From Carnegiea gigantea (lineage: Eukaryota; Streptophyta; Magnoliopsida; Caryophyllales; Cactaceae): DNA of 64,000 nt. The translations under genes and the position numbers were made by a program. Positions 31,201-43,200 of this stretch are shown piece by piece. The stretch spans positions 500,569 through 564,568 of the forward strand of contig JAKOGI010000178.1 of assembly GCA_029747015.1 (NCBI GenBank), in the 5' to 3' direction. Position 1 is the stretch's first letter, and each line of letters starts with the position of its first letter. The notes beneath the pieces are model-generated. The model was not told the DNA's origin and made no database searches. It saw only the letters and a list, made by a program, of their open reading frames with translations.

Positions 31201-34200
31201 TAGAGTGATATTAGGAGTGCAGTAACGACATTAGAATGCAAGTTGTTTCCATTTGCATGTTCCTTATTCATGGATATGTATGCCTCTCATATATGTGTTT
31301 TCTTTGTTAGATGGACCCTTATGGTGTTAATATGTTACCGGGTGGATCCATGATTGCTCACATTGCGCTGCTACATGCCAGTATAGAGGCATATGCACAG
31401 GACCCTTACTCTGAGTTCAGCAGTATTACGGTCCGTGCATAGAGACTGCTTTGGTCCTTACCCCTGGTTGGCCCGTGGGTGGAGTTTAGGCATCGTTATC
31501 ATGACTTTATGATAATAGGGAATCTAGGCCTGGACGGGCCTAGGTTTCAGGCCCAGGGGGCTTGGACAACTGTCACTACCAAGTTATTGTTGAGAGAGGA
31601 GTTTGAGATGAGGGGAATTACTATGGAAACCCTTCCGTATGTCTTTCCCCTACATCAAACCCATCCCCCACCTGCAGCCCCAGCACCACCACAGGGGCCA
31701 CTCTCCCTGCCCGTACCAGGAACCCCACTAATGCCCGATCGCTCTGGGGAGACTCACATGGTGATAGACCTCCCCGACACCCCAGATTTAGTGGTGATTA
31801 ATTCTGGGGATGAGAGCCACCAGGGAGAGGAGGATGATCCCGAGGAGGATCAAGACATTGACGAGGTGGGGGTAGAACAACAATGGGAACAGGAGGCAGA
31901 TGAGTTGATGGTGGAGCTACAAGATGAGCAGAAGCAATAGGTCCCGTAGGAGATCGGGGATGCCGAGTCAGAGGCATCTGCTAGCAGCTTCCATTCAGGT
32001 GAAGAACATGATGATGAATCTGACCTGGATTACGATCCATCTAGGGATCGTTAGATGGTTCTAGGGGTTGGTGAAGTGATTTTCATTTTGAGCCTTGTAT
32101 ATAGATATGGTATGGTTAGATTAGATAGTTATATTTTGTGTGGCATTTGATATTGTATACAGTTAGTCCAATCCTCACCGATTGTGATGACATGATCCGT
32201 AACTCTTTTTCATCATGTAACGGATCTAGTGTCTAGGGGATATTTAGTGTTTAGTGTTAGGGTAGGAGTTAGAGCTAGACTTTCTTACTCAGCTAGGTGC
32301 AATATGCTTTTGTTGCTCATGTATATAGATCAGCAGCTATGTATGTAAGTAAGCAGTTATGAAATGAAATCATGACGCTTTGAGTTAGGAAATAATCTTT
32401 GAGCCATCTCTTATGTATTCATTGGACATGTTTATCTTATATGTCTGGAGGTTCCAGTGTTTGAATTGTTTCATTTAATGTATGATCAGAATGTCTGAGT
32501 CAGTGCAAAACAACATGGAGGTTCATGTAGAGGATAATTTGGAGCAAGGCTAGGGATCGGGTGATCACGCCTCATGCCAAGAGCCAAAACATGGTGACAT
32601 GCCACCATTGCCCTCTGAATTAGCTAGCAACTTAGGAAACCCGAATTATTGGCCAACCTTAGTTGCTGAATTGATGAAACGGATTCCCCAGGTACCTGCT
32701 AAAACCCCTTCGAAAGAGGATAAATTGGCAGATAGGGTAGCACGGCGTAACCCTAAAGTTTATGATGGATCTTATGATCTAGTAGTACTGGAGGAATGGA
32801 TAAGAGGAATAGAGAAGATCTTTACAGTGGTAGAGGTGCCAAAAGGAAAAAGGGTCAACATTGGGACATATTATTTGACCGGTGAAGCTGACATTTGGTG
32901 GAATGCTGTGGAGGATAAGCTCGTGGGGCCTGAATTTACCTAGAATAAATTTCTAAGCGAGTTAAGGGCAAAATTTTACCTAGTTATAGTCCGAAGGCAA
33001 AAGGAGAAAGAGTTTATGGAGCGGAAGATGAGTGGCACCATGACTGTGATGCAATACGCCAGTAAGTTCACCGAATTATCTAGGTTTGTTCCTGAGTTGG
33101 TATCATCTGAAAGGTTGAAAATGAAGAGGTTTGAAGAGGGTCTAGCCTTCTATATTCGGAATCAGTTAGCTGGACAACCAATTTTGACTTACCAAGAACT
33201 ATATGAGCGAGTAGCTGAAGTGGAACGAGTGAAGGCGGAATTGAGAGCACCGAATCCAATCAACCACAAGAGAAAGGGGTTTGAGCGGGGGACTCCGAGT
33301 GAGAATGTGAACAAGAACCAGAAGAAACCTACTCCTGTTTCCTCCAAGAGCCGTCCTATAGGCTCGACAGCACCCTATGCAAAGTGTGGAAGAACAAATC
33401 ACACCACTCTTGAATGTTGCGTTGGCACTAACAAATGCATGTGTTGTGGCTGTCCTGAACACCTCATCGCTGCATGCCCCCGACGACTAAAAGCTGTAGA
33501 CAAGGGCGCAGCAAAACCCTTTGCTCCGCTCCGCCAGGGACCCCCACCTTCAAGGCTTGTAGTTGCAGGAAGGGCATTTGTGATGAACAAAAAGGAAGCT
33601 GCTACCTCTGATACAGTAGTTACTGGAACTCTCTTGTTAAATTCAAAGCTATTTTGTGTATTATTTGATTCAGGCGCCACCCATTTATTTATATCTACCT
33701 GATCTGCTATACAATTGAGCCTTGAGAGCAGGAGCATAGAAACCAATTATGGAATTAAGCCACCCAATAATTCTGTGATTAAGTGCCTTCTCTCTTATAA
33801 ACTTGTTCCTATCACCATTGGTGAAACCACCTTCCTTGTGGATTTGATTCAATTTGATTTATCTGATTTTGACACCATTTTGGGAATGAATTGGTTGCAC
33901 ACTTGTGGAGCCCAAATTGACTGTGAAGATCTTAAAGTTATCTTAAAAGATAAAAAAGGGAGAAGGGAGAGGCAAACTCTTGTTCTTTGATTTCCGCTAT
34001 GAAAGCAAGTAAGCTGTTATGTCAAGGGTGTATTGGATATTGGTGTTATGCTATTGACACCCAAACAAAAGAAGAAGAAGTGGAGAATATGCCCGTAGTT
34101 TGTGAATTTGAAGATGTTTTTCCTGCGGAGTTACCAGGACTACCCCCGCAGAGGGAAATTGATTTTGAAATCGAATTAATTCCTGGAGCCCAACCTATTT

Positions 34201-37200
34201 CTAAAGCTCCATATCGTATAGCCCCAACTGAGCTTAAGGAACTAAAGATTCAGCTAGATGAGCTGTTACAGAAGGGCTTTATTAGGCAAGTGTGTCACTA
34301 TAGGGTGCCTCAGTGTTGTTTGTCAAAAAGAAAGATGGAACCTTAAGGCTATGTATTGACTACAGGGAGTTGAACAAGATTATCATCAAAAACAAATACC
34401 CTCTGCCGCAAATGGATGACTTGTTTGATCAACTACAAGGAGCAGCAGTATTCTCTAAGATTGATTTGAGGTTAGGGTACCATCACCTTAGGATTAAGCC
34501 TGACGACATTCCTAAGACAGCGTTTAGGACTAGGTATGGTCACTATGAGTTCATAGTGATGCGTTTCCGTCTCACTAATGCTCCTGCAGCCTTTATGGAC
34601 CTTATGAACAGGGTTTTCAGACCCTATTTAGACAAGTTTGTCGTGGTGTTCATAGATGACATCCTTATTTATTCAAAGGGCAAGGAGGAACATGTTGAGC
34701 AATTGCGGACAGTATTGCAAACTTTGAGGGAGCATCAACTCTATGGCAAATTAAAGAAATGTGAATTTTGGTTGGAGGAAGTGGTAGTTTTGGGGTATGT
34801 GGTTACAAAAGAAGGAATTAAAGTCGATCCCCAGAAGGTGAAAGCAATCATAGAATGGCCAAGACCTACCAATGTCACTGAGAATAGAAGCTTTCTGGGC
34901 TTAGCTAGTTACTGCTGAAGGTTCGTCAAGGACTTTTCGAAAATAGCTTCATCACTGACCAATCTACTGAAGAAAGCGAACAAATTCGAGTGGACTGAAA
35001 GATGTGAGAAAGCTTTCCAAGAGCTAAGGCAGTGACTAACTACCGTCCCAATCCTAACGTTACCAATAGAAGGAAAGGAGTATACTATTTATAGTGATGC
35101 TTCGAAGAATGGTCTAGGGTGCGTGCTGATGCAGGAGGACAAAGTAGTAGCTTATGCCTCTCAACAACTCAAGCCGTATGAGAAAAACTACCCTACCCAT
35201 GACCTGGAATTAGCAGTCGTGGTCTTTGCTTTGAAAATTTAGAGGCATTATTTATATGGGGTACCATGTAAGATCTATACTAATCATCAAAGTTTAAAGT
35301 ATATCTTCACCCAGAAGGAGCTTAATTTGAGGCAACGGCGTTGGCTTGAGTTGCTTAAAGACTATGATTTACAGATTCAATATCATCCTGGTAAAGCAAA
35401 TGTGGTGGCGGATGCCCTGAGTAGGAAGGTGCAACATAGCTCAAAAACTATGGTGATTACTCAATTAAACCTCTTGAGAGAACTTGAGGACTTTGGGATT
35501 CAGTTAGTGTCCCACAGGCAAACAAATGCTCAATCATCAGTACTTGGAAGAAATTCGACTGAACCAGGAAAGTGATCCCGAACTCCAAACAATAAAGCAA
35601 AATTTAGAAAAAGGGAAGTCTCTGGGATTTGTAATGTACGAGGATGGGACCCTGCAGTTCAAAAATAAAGGATTGAGGAAGTAGATCTTGGAAGAGGTTC
35701 ACAATACTCGTTATTCGGTGCATCCAGGAGGCACCAAGATGTACAGAGATCTGAGATAATACTTCTGGTGGAATAATATGAAGAAAGACGTTGCAGAATA
35801 TGTGAACAAGTGTTTAACCTGCCAGAAAGTTAAAGCGGAGCATCAGCATCCTATGGGTGAGCGACAACCATTAAAAATTCCTACTTGGAAGTGAGATTCG
35901 ATCTCAATGGACTTTGTTATGATTTTACCCCTTTCTGCCTCAAAAAAGAATGCTATCTGGGTCATAGTCGATCGACTCACAAAGTCAGCTCATTTCCTGT
36001 TAATTAAGGATACTTGGGGAGTTGAAAGACTAGCCCAATTGTATGCTAAGGAGATAGTCCGTCTGCATGGGATCCCTTTAGACATAGTCTCATATGAGGA
36101 TCAAAGATTCTCAGCATGCTTCTGGCAAGCACTTCAAAAGGCCTTTAGGACCAAACTAAACTTCAGTAGCTCCTATCACCCAGAAACAGATGGACAAACC
36201 AAAACAGTGAATCAAATTGTAGAGGATATGCTGAGAGCTTGTGTATTGGAGTTCCAAGGGAAGTGGGAAGATGATTTACCTTTGGTGGAGTTCTCTTATA
36301 ACAACAGCTATCAGTCCACCATCAAAATGGCCCCATTTGAGGCTTTATATGAGAGAAAATGTAGAACCTCGTTGTGCTGAAGTGATTTGGACGAGGCACT
36401 GATTATAGGTCCTGAAATGATTCAAGAGGCCACTGAAACAATAAGAAAGATTCAGGAACATATCAAGACTGCCCAAAGTTGACAAAAAAGTTATGCAGAC
36501 AAAAGAAGAAGGCCTCTAGAGTTTCAAGTAGGCGATAAAGTTTTTCTGAAAGTTTCACCAACCAGAGGTGTCAAAAGGTTCAGAGTACGGGGCAAATTGA
36601 GTCCAACGTATATTGGACCTTATGAAATCATTGAAAGGTTGAATCCTGTCGCTTATCGTCTAGATCTACCTGTAGAACTTGAGCACGTGCATAACGTGTT
36701 TCATATCTCTCAGCTTAGGAAATACATTCCAGGTCCAGACCATACCATTGTATCTGAACCTATCGAAATCACTGAAGATCTAGTATATGAGGAGCGTCCT
36801 ATCCAAATACTAGATCGCAGGATCAAGCAGCTACGTAATAAATAGATACCATTGGTCAAAGTACTCTGGACGAACCACACCTCCCAAGAAGCCACTTGGG
36901 AGGCCGAAGAAGCAATGAAAACCAAATACCCACATTTATTCGAGGTAATCCTGCATTATATGGTTAAGTTCATCAGTTTCGAGGACGAAACCTTTTAAGG
37001 GAGGAAGGCTATAATAGTCCGACCCTAAATCATGTTTATTCATTTTATTAATCTAGGTGATTAATTTCATTGCATTTAAATCATTGCTTTTGTTATTTCA
37101 ACTGGGAAAATTTAAATGGGCCCTCACCTTGCGATTCGGGTTTTTGTTTTTGTTAAATTCTGGAGATCGATTTGGGCCTTGGTATTTATGAATTAAGCAA

Positions 37201-40200
37201 TTTAATTATTTTTCATGACACCACAACCATTTAATCTCGAGCTTTGGGGGAAAAAGAAAATATTGTAAACGCACTCGGTTTCAGCTCTTTTCCAAACTCG
37301 AGCCCGTTTAAGGCCAATTTCAGTCCACTAAGACTTAACCCTCTTTGTTTAGCTAATTACCCTCAGTTAGGCCTTAATTACACTTCGTAAAAGTAGAGTT
37401 TGAAGGTTAATTCTCAGCCAAGTATTTATTTTGCAAAGCCTTTGTTTTACACCAAGTAAATTATAGTCACTTTCTCTCTCCTATCTCTCCTCCTTCTCTC
37501 TACCTCATGGCCAGCTCCAGCAGTCACCATTCCAGTGAACTTTCGACCACCAAATAGCCACCAAATAGCCACCACTCACCACCCCAACCACCCCTCTCAC
37601 TCCCACAAGCACTAAGGATCATTCATGCCTCTTTCTTAAGCACAAAGTGAGTAATTCCTATCTCCTCCTGTACTGATTTTGTTGTTGATTCTTGATCTTG
37701 TTAGTTTTTGCTTCTTGTTTTGGTTATTTTAATGGCAGATTATGCTGTTTTTATTGAATTAAGAATCACCTTGGTGATGGATCATGGCGGAGTTAAAGTT
37801 GGATGATGCTAGGGTTTGGGTTTTATCTTAATCATGCAAGCTTCAAGTTCAAGTGTTGGATATTGATTGTTCTATCCTTAATTTTGCTCATGTTTTAATC
37901 TATTGAAGTTAATGTGGTGTTTATGGTGTTTTTCAATGATGGAAGTGAGTTCAAGTTGACCATAAGTTAGAGTTTTATCCAAGAATGCATGGTTTGAACC
38001 AAACTATTATTAAAATTGAGGTATGTGTTTATGTGACTAGAAAATGAGCTTTATTGGATATGAATATGAAGTGAAATTGAGTGTGGCATTTTTGTATGAT
38101 GTTGGGATAGACCAAAGTATATTTACATGCTTTTAAGGAATGGTTTAAGTTGAGGATTTACGGGAAAAGTGAGGGAACAAACTCAAACAGTAAGGCTAGA
38201 ATTTCCAGAAAAATAGGACAAACTTTGAGTTGAAACTGGTAATGGTTGCTCCAGCCAAAAATTATATTTTTTGTGGGTAGATAGATCAGTGTGTTAGCTT
38301 TAAAATAGCTCTTGAATCTCATTAATCCGAGGTCTGTGGAGAAAGTTATAGTCATTTTACTGAACCTGTGCAGGATGAACTTAGAACTGACATATTGATG
38401 TTCTAGCCCCATTTTAGGAATCCTATCGTGGGAATCATGTTATGTGTCCTTAATGAAAGTTTTAGAGGACTTCCTAAGCTTTTCATATTGGGGTCCTAGG
38501 TCTCATTTCGAGGTCGAGAGTATAAGTTGTGGATTATTCTTTTCGTACCCTCTTTATAAGCCCTTATTCTCTAAACTTGCTACCGTGCCTTAAATCACAT
38601 TTCCATGGCTTATATAATTTCGTCATTTTAGTTTAATCTATGAATTGGTTTGTAAAGGTTCTTCATAAGCCAGTTTTGTTTAAAGGTATATAAGCCAGTT
38701 TTATTTAAAGGTATCCATTATAAGAATAAGATCGTTTCTGACCTCATGTTCCCATAATGATCTTTCGAACAGAATCAAGGCCTAAGCTTTCATTCTCTCC
38801 ACTTTAGTGCATTTTATTACTCCGTAAACTTGCATTTAAAACTTCCAGGTATGTTCATTGCCTGTATCTTTAGAAATCAGTACATATTTATCGAAATCGT
38901 AATATTTTGGTAAGTACATCAATGAATCATTTTAATCCGTGCTTTATCACATAATTAGTGACCTCATCAGTTATCAGTTACAGGGCATTGCCCTCTAGTT
39001 ACCTGCGCGGCTTCAGGCCAAGCCCCTCGGTCGACTTGACAGGTGTACACCTATTCACAGATCGTAACAGTTACTAAGGGGTGCACTAGCAGATAATAAT
39101 TGGCAATTTAGTTTTATATGCGTCTCATTCCCTGTTTTAAAATCAAAATGAATTGCAAAGCATGCCCAAATAACTTTTCAGTGAATCTTTATCATTACAG
39201 GAATGTATGTACTGAGCTTTGGCTCATAGTTCGAAATGTTTTTATGTTTTATTTTAGGAAAGTGTTCAGTGAACCGCCCTCAGGCGGGCAGGGAGGCTGA
39301 AGGTGATAAATGAGACAGGACTGTCCATGTGATTGGTGGTGTATGAGTGCTAAGATGCTATCATATCATATTGTGATGTATTTTGGTGTTGCAGCTGTAT
39401 ATTTAAATGAGATTATGTGTTTTGGTATTAGAACTGTATATTTGAACTGAATTATGTATGTTGGTGTAACCTTTGGGATATTGGGATGTTAGAACCATTT
39501 CTGTATGTAACTAAATGGTTTGAGTGTTTATAATGGTGAATGCCCCTTTTTACGGTAAACTTTAGTTTATGGCTAAGTGTTCATGTATGAGGGAAGCCTT
39601 GTCCTTTGTGGACAGCAATAACGCCCCTTTCATTGGGTTGTTATTTCTCATTGGGGAACGTAAGCAGGTAAATGCGAGTAGGTAAATATAAGTAATGAAT
39701 CATGTATTATTGGGGTGTTACATACTTGGATATAGATATTAGCACCAAGCTTGAGTTTAAGGCCCTTAAGCTTAATTAGGATACAGATATCGCCACCTAA
39801 TCAAGGTTTAAGACTGACTTGATCACCACTCTAATTGGCCTAAGTAGAGATAAGTAAGTAGAGAATTTAAGGTAACAACACTGAGGAGTTTCAAACTTAA
39901 CTTCAGATTTCAAATGTTCATCATCACTTGAATGCATTATGAACATCTAGACTATTTATAATGCATGCTTAAAGCTTTCCTTACTCATTAGGCAATCATT
40001 AGGAGATTACTTAATGGTTAGGAAACTAAGTACACTAGCTTAACTAAATTACGTACTTTGCTCCTAAACTATGCTAAAATGTGAACAAAAGCTTAATTAC
40101 ATAGCAAAATGATTATCTAAGCTTCTTCCTTAATGATACTAGGCTGGTTAATCACATTTTCCTCCCCAAGAAGGAAATCATCCATGGCTGCCATCTCAAA

Positions 40201-43200
40201 AGGTGAGGAGCAATACATGCTTGCTACCTCCTGCTTGAGTGTCAGAATGTAAGCTTGTAAAGTGGCGCTATCTTCCTCTTCCAAGTGGCTTTCTCTCCAT
40301 TTGTGAGTCACATGGTGACTAAGCTCAAGGTATTAGGCAACCTAGCATGCATCTTGGTGGAAGAAACCCACGTAGGAGGGTAAAATTCCCTTGCTAAGCA
40401 AGCTACCGTGGAGAAGCCGTATGGGCCATGTCTTCATACAGCAATTCTCACTCTATTTTGGTGACTAATCCTTAGTTTCCTTCCAATGGGGGAAACCTTA
40501 GGATGTCTAGAACCTCCCCTTTGAAAATCAGGATTTGGACACCATTAAGGACATTAATCACCAAGATCTTTTAAACTGTACAGATTAATGCGCCTGCTGG
40601 GTAGCTTTGACAAAACGGTTGAATTGGACCCCTTAATGTACCCTTCTACCTTTGTGGTTAACATAACAAATAAACTAGACATCCAAACTGAACTAGCGAA
40701 AAATGAATTACATAATTTGGATATCGTTTCATCAAGAAAATAATAAAAACAAAACTGAGTAAAAACTATCCCAAAACTATAGCCTGGACAGTTTGAGTTC
40801 AAGGGCTGATCGAAAGTATCAAATGAAGTCCAAATGAGCTGAAACTTATTTTTCTATAAAGACAACTCAATGAAATTCACACCCACGAAAAAATATTTGA
40901 CTTAAACCTCAAAGAAGCCTAAGTAATTAGGCTCACAAAAACTGGGTGTGCTGCTGGAATTAATCCGACAACTAGTTCCTCTTGAACTTGCAAAAATCTG
41001 ATTGGTTCTTTGGACATTTGATGACAAATTTGCATCATCCTTGAGGGATTTACATCATCCTCCGCTTGTTAAGAAGGATTTTCCCTCAAATATGATGGAT
41101 AAGCAAGGATGGATTGGAATATGGCTGAAATATGATTAACCACCCAAATAAGCCCTTTTGGTCTTAAAAGCTGTTTTCCTTAAATTAATCTTAGAAAACA
41201 CCCTAAAACATTGTGATTTATTTGGAGAAAGACGGTGGAAATGTTTATGGAGTGGAGTGGCTAATGGATGGTTTGGAGAGGGACCTTCGAACTCACCTTG
41301 AACAACAAGCAATGGTTCACTATGAGTAAGGAACGGGTTCGAATGCTCATGGTGCTTTTGTGGTTTGCTTTCATGGAGTTTAGAGAGGAGTAAAGGTGTT
41401 AAGGTGTTGTCTTTTTCTCCATTTGTGATCGATGAATATACCTTGGTGTTCTTGCTTTTTTCATCCTCATCACCTTGAAAACCATTGAAACGTTCTCCAA
41501 AAGAATCATTTCTCCCTCATCAACTTTCACCTCAACTTCTTCTTGAGTTTCCTCCTTATTGACTACCACATCTTCTACTTTCTTTTCCTCAACCTCCTCT
41601 AGTTCCTCCTTTGGTTCTTCCACCAATTGCACCTTCTTTTCCTCCTCATTTTCCTCCTCTCTCACGGCTTTCCATTATTCCAAGGTGATAACCTTGCTCT
41701 TTGGGCAATCCGTGGCTAAGTGTCCAAACCCTTAGCACTTGAGACACCTCCTAGTTTGTGGGGGACAGCTCATTTGTGGTGTTGGTTTTTTTGCTGGGGT
41801 GGAAGGGAATGAACCCATAGGCTTAATGGAGACACTTTCCTTCATGGGCGTGTAAGTGGATGGTCAAAAGGAACCCTTCAACTTACTACTCAATTTCTTG
41901 CATGTTCTTACCTTCTCTTTTCCTGTCTTTCTTCTCTTAATCTTGTAATTCTGCCACCATTGAAGTGCACAACCTCTCAATCTTGAAATAACCACTTTGA
42001 ACTTCTCTTGGTCATTAAGGATACAACAAATAAAAACTTGTTCCACCTTAGATAACCAACCTGTGAACTCTTCCTCTTGGCCATGAAATTTTGGAATTTC
42101 GAAGCAACGATATCCAATATCAACCAAAGCTAACTCTTTCTCCAAACTCATTGATGATGGCATGATGGACGAGGTCTAGGGTTCTTTGTAGGCTGATTTG
42201 AAACGTAAGTAGGCTGTTTGTGTTTGGATTTTGTTTGGGATGAGCTCAACGAACAGAAACGTGAATGGGATGATTCCAGGTAAGGATTCAGAACTTTCCC
42301 TGATACCAAAATTGATGTACCTCTCAAGGGTTAAGTTTAAACTCAATTCAAGAGTGAATGCTAAAACCAAGAAAGATTACAGTCAAGGGAAAAAGGATAG
42401 AAATTAAACTAATCCTTGGATACAGATTTCACCACCAAAGATTAATCTAGTGAAAACTAAACTCTTACTTGGATACACATATCACCACCAAGCTTGAGTT
42501 TAAGGCCCTTAAGCTTAATTAGGATATAGATATCACCACCTAATTAAGGCTTAAGACTCACTTGATCGCCACTCTAATTAGCCTAATTAGAGATAAGCAA
42601 CTAGAGAATTTAAGGTAACAACACTAAGGAGTTTCAAACGCAGCTCCAGATTTCAAGTGTTCATCATCATTTGAATACATTATGAATGTCTAGGTTATTT
42701 ATAATGCATGCCTAAGGTTTTCCTTACTCATTAGGTAATCATTAGGAGATTACTTAATGGTTAGGAAACTTTAGCTTAGCTAAATTACGTTGTTTGTTCC
42801 TAAACTATGCTGAAATGTGAACAAAAGCTTAATTACGTAGCAAAATTATTATCCAAGCTTCTTCCTTAATGATCCTAGGTCGATTGATGACATTTTCCTC
42901 CCTAAGCAAGAAATCATCCACGACTGCCATCTCAAAAGGTGAGGAGCAATACATGCTTGCTACCTCCTGCTTGAGTGTCCGAATGTAAGCTTGCAAAGTG
43001 GCACTATCTTCCTCTTCCAGGTGGCCTTCTCTCCATTTATGAGTCACATGGTGACTAAGCTCAAGGTACCAGGAAGCTTAGCACACATCTTGGTGGAAGA
43101 AACCCACCTAGGAGGGTAAAACTCCCTTGCTAAGCAAGTTATCATGGAGAAGCTGTGTGGGCTATGTGTTCATGTAGGAAGTGTCACCCCATTTTGGTGA

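Larger units (their letters stand above)
28478..39722 (+). mobile_element. Tekay-like chromovirus (Ty3/Gypsy)
   Basis: An 11.2-kb element with duplication tactt (28473-28477, 39723-39727). LTRs of 2.6-2.7 kb, initiator-Met-type primer-binding site (31107), an extra ORF, gag, protease, RT, RNase H, integrase, a C-terminal chromodomain and a polypurine tract. Domain order, gag motif and chromodomain indicate Tekay/Del. At least eight in-frame stops and several frameshifts break the coding region, and integrase has lost catalytic residues. Insertion was into the left LTR of the gag-only element, after that element had entered the intron. Confidence 0.92.
28320..41057 (-). repeat. Left LTR (3' LTR) of the gag-only element, interrupted
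   Basis: Pieces 28320-28477 and 39728-41057, about 1.49 kb in total. They match 42313-43827 throughout. The break coincides with the Tekay-like insertion and its tactt duplication (28473-28477, 39723-39727). Confidence 0.88.

Noticed and set aside
41399..41665. Glu/Lys-rich minus-strand frame resembling a separate acidic protein
   Set aside because: Position and flanking zinc-knuckle remnant show it is the acidic tail of the gag-only element's gag.
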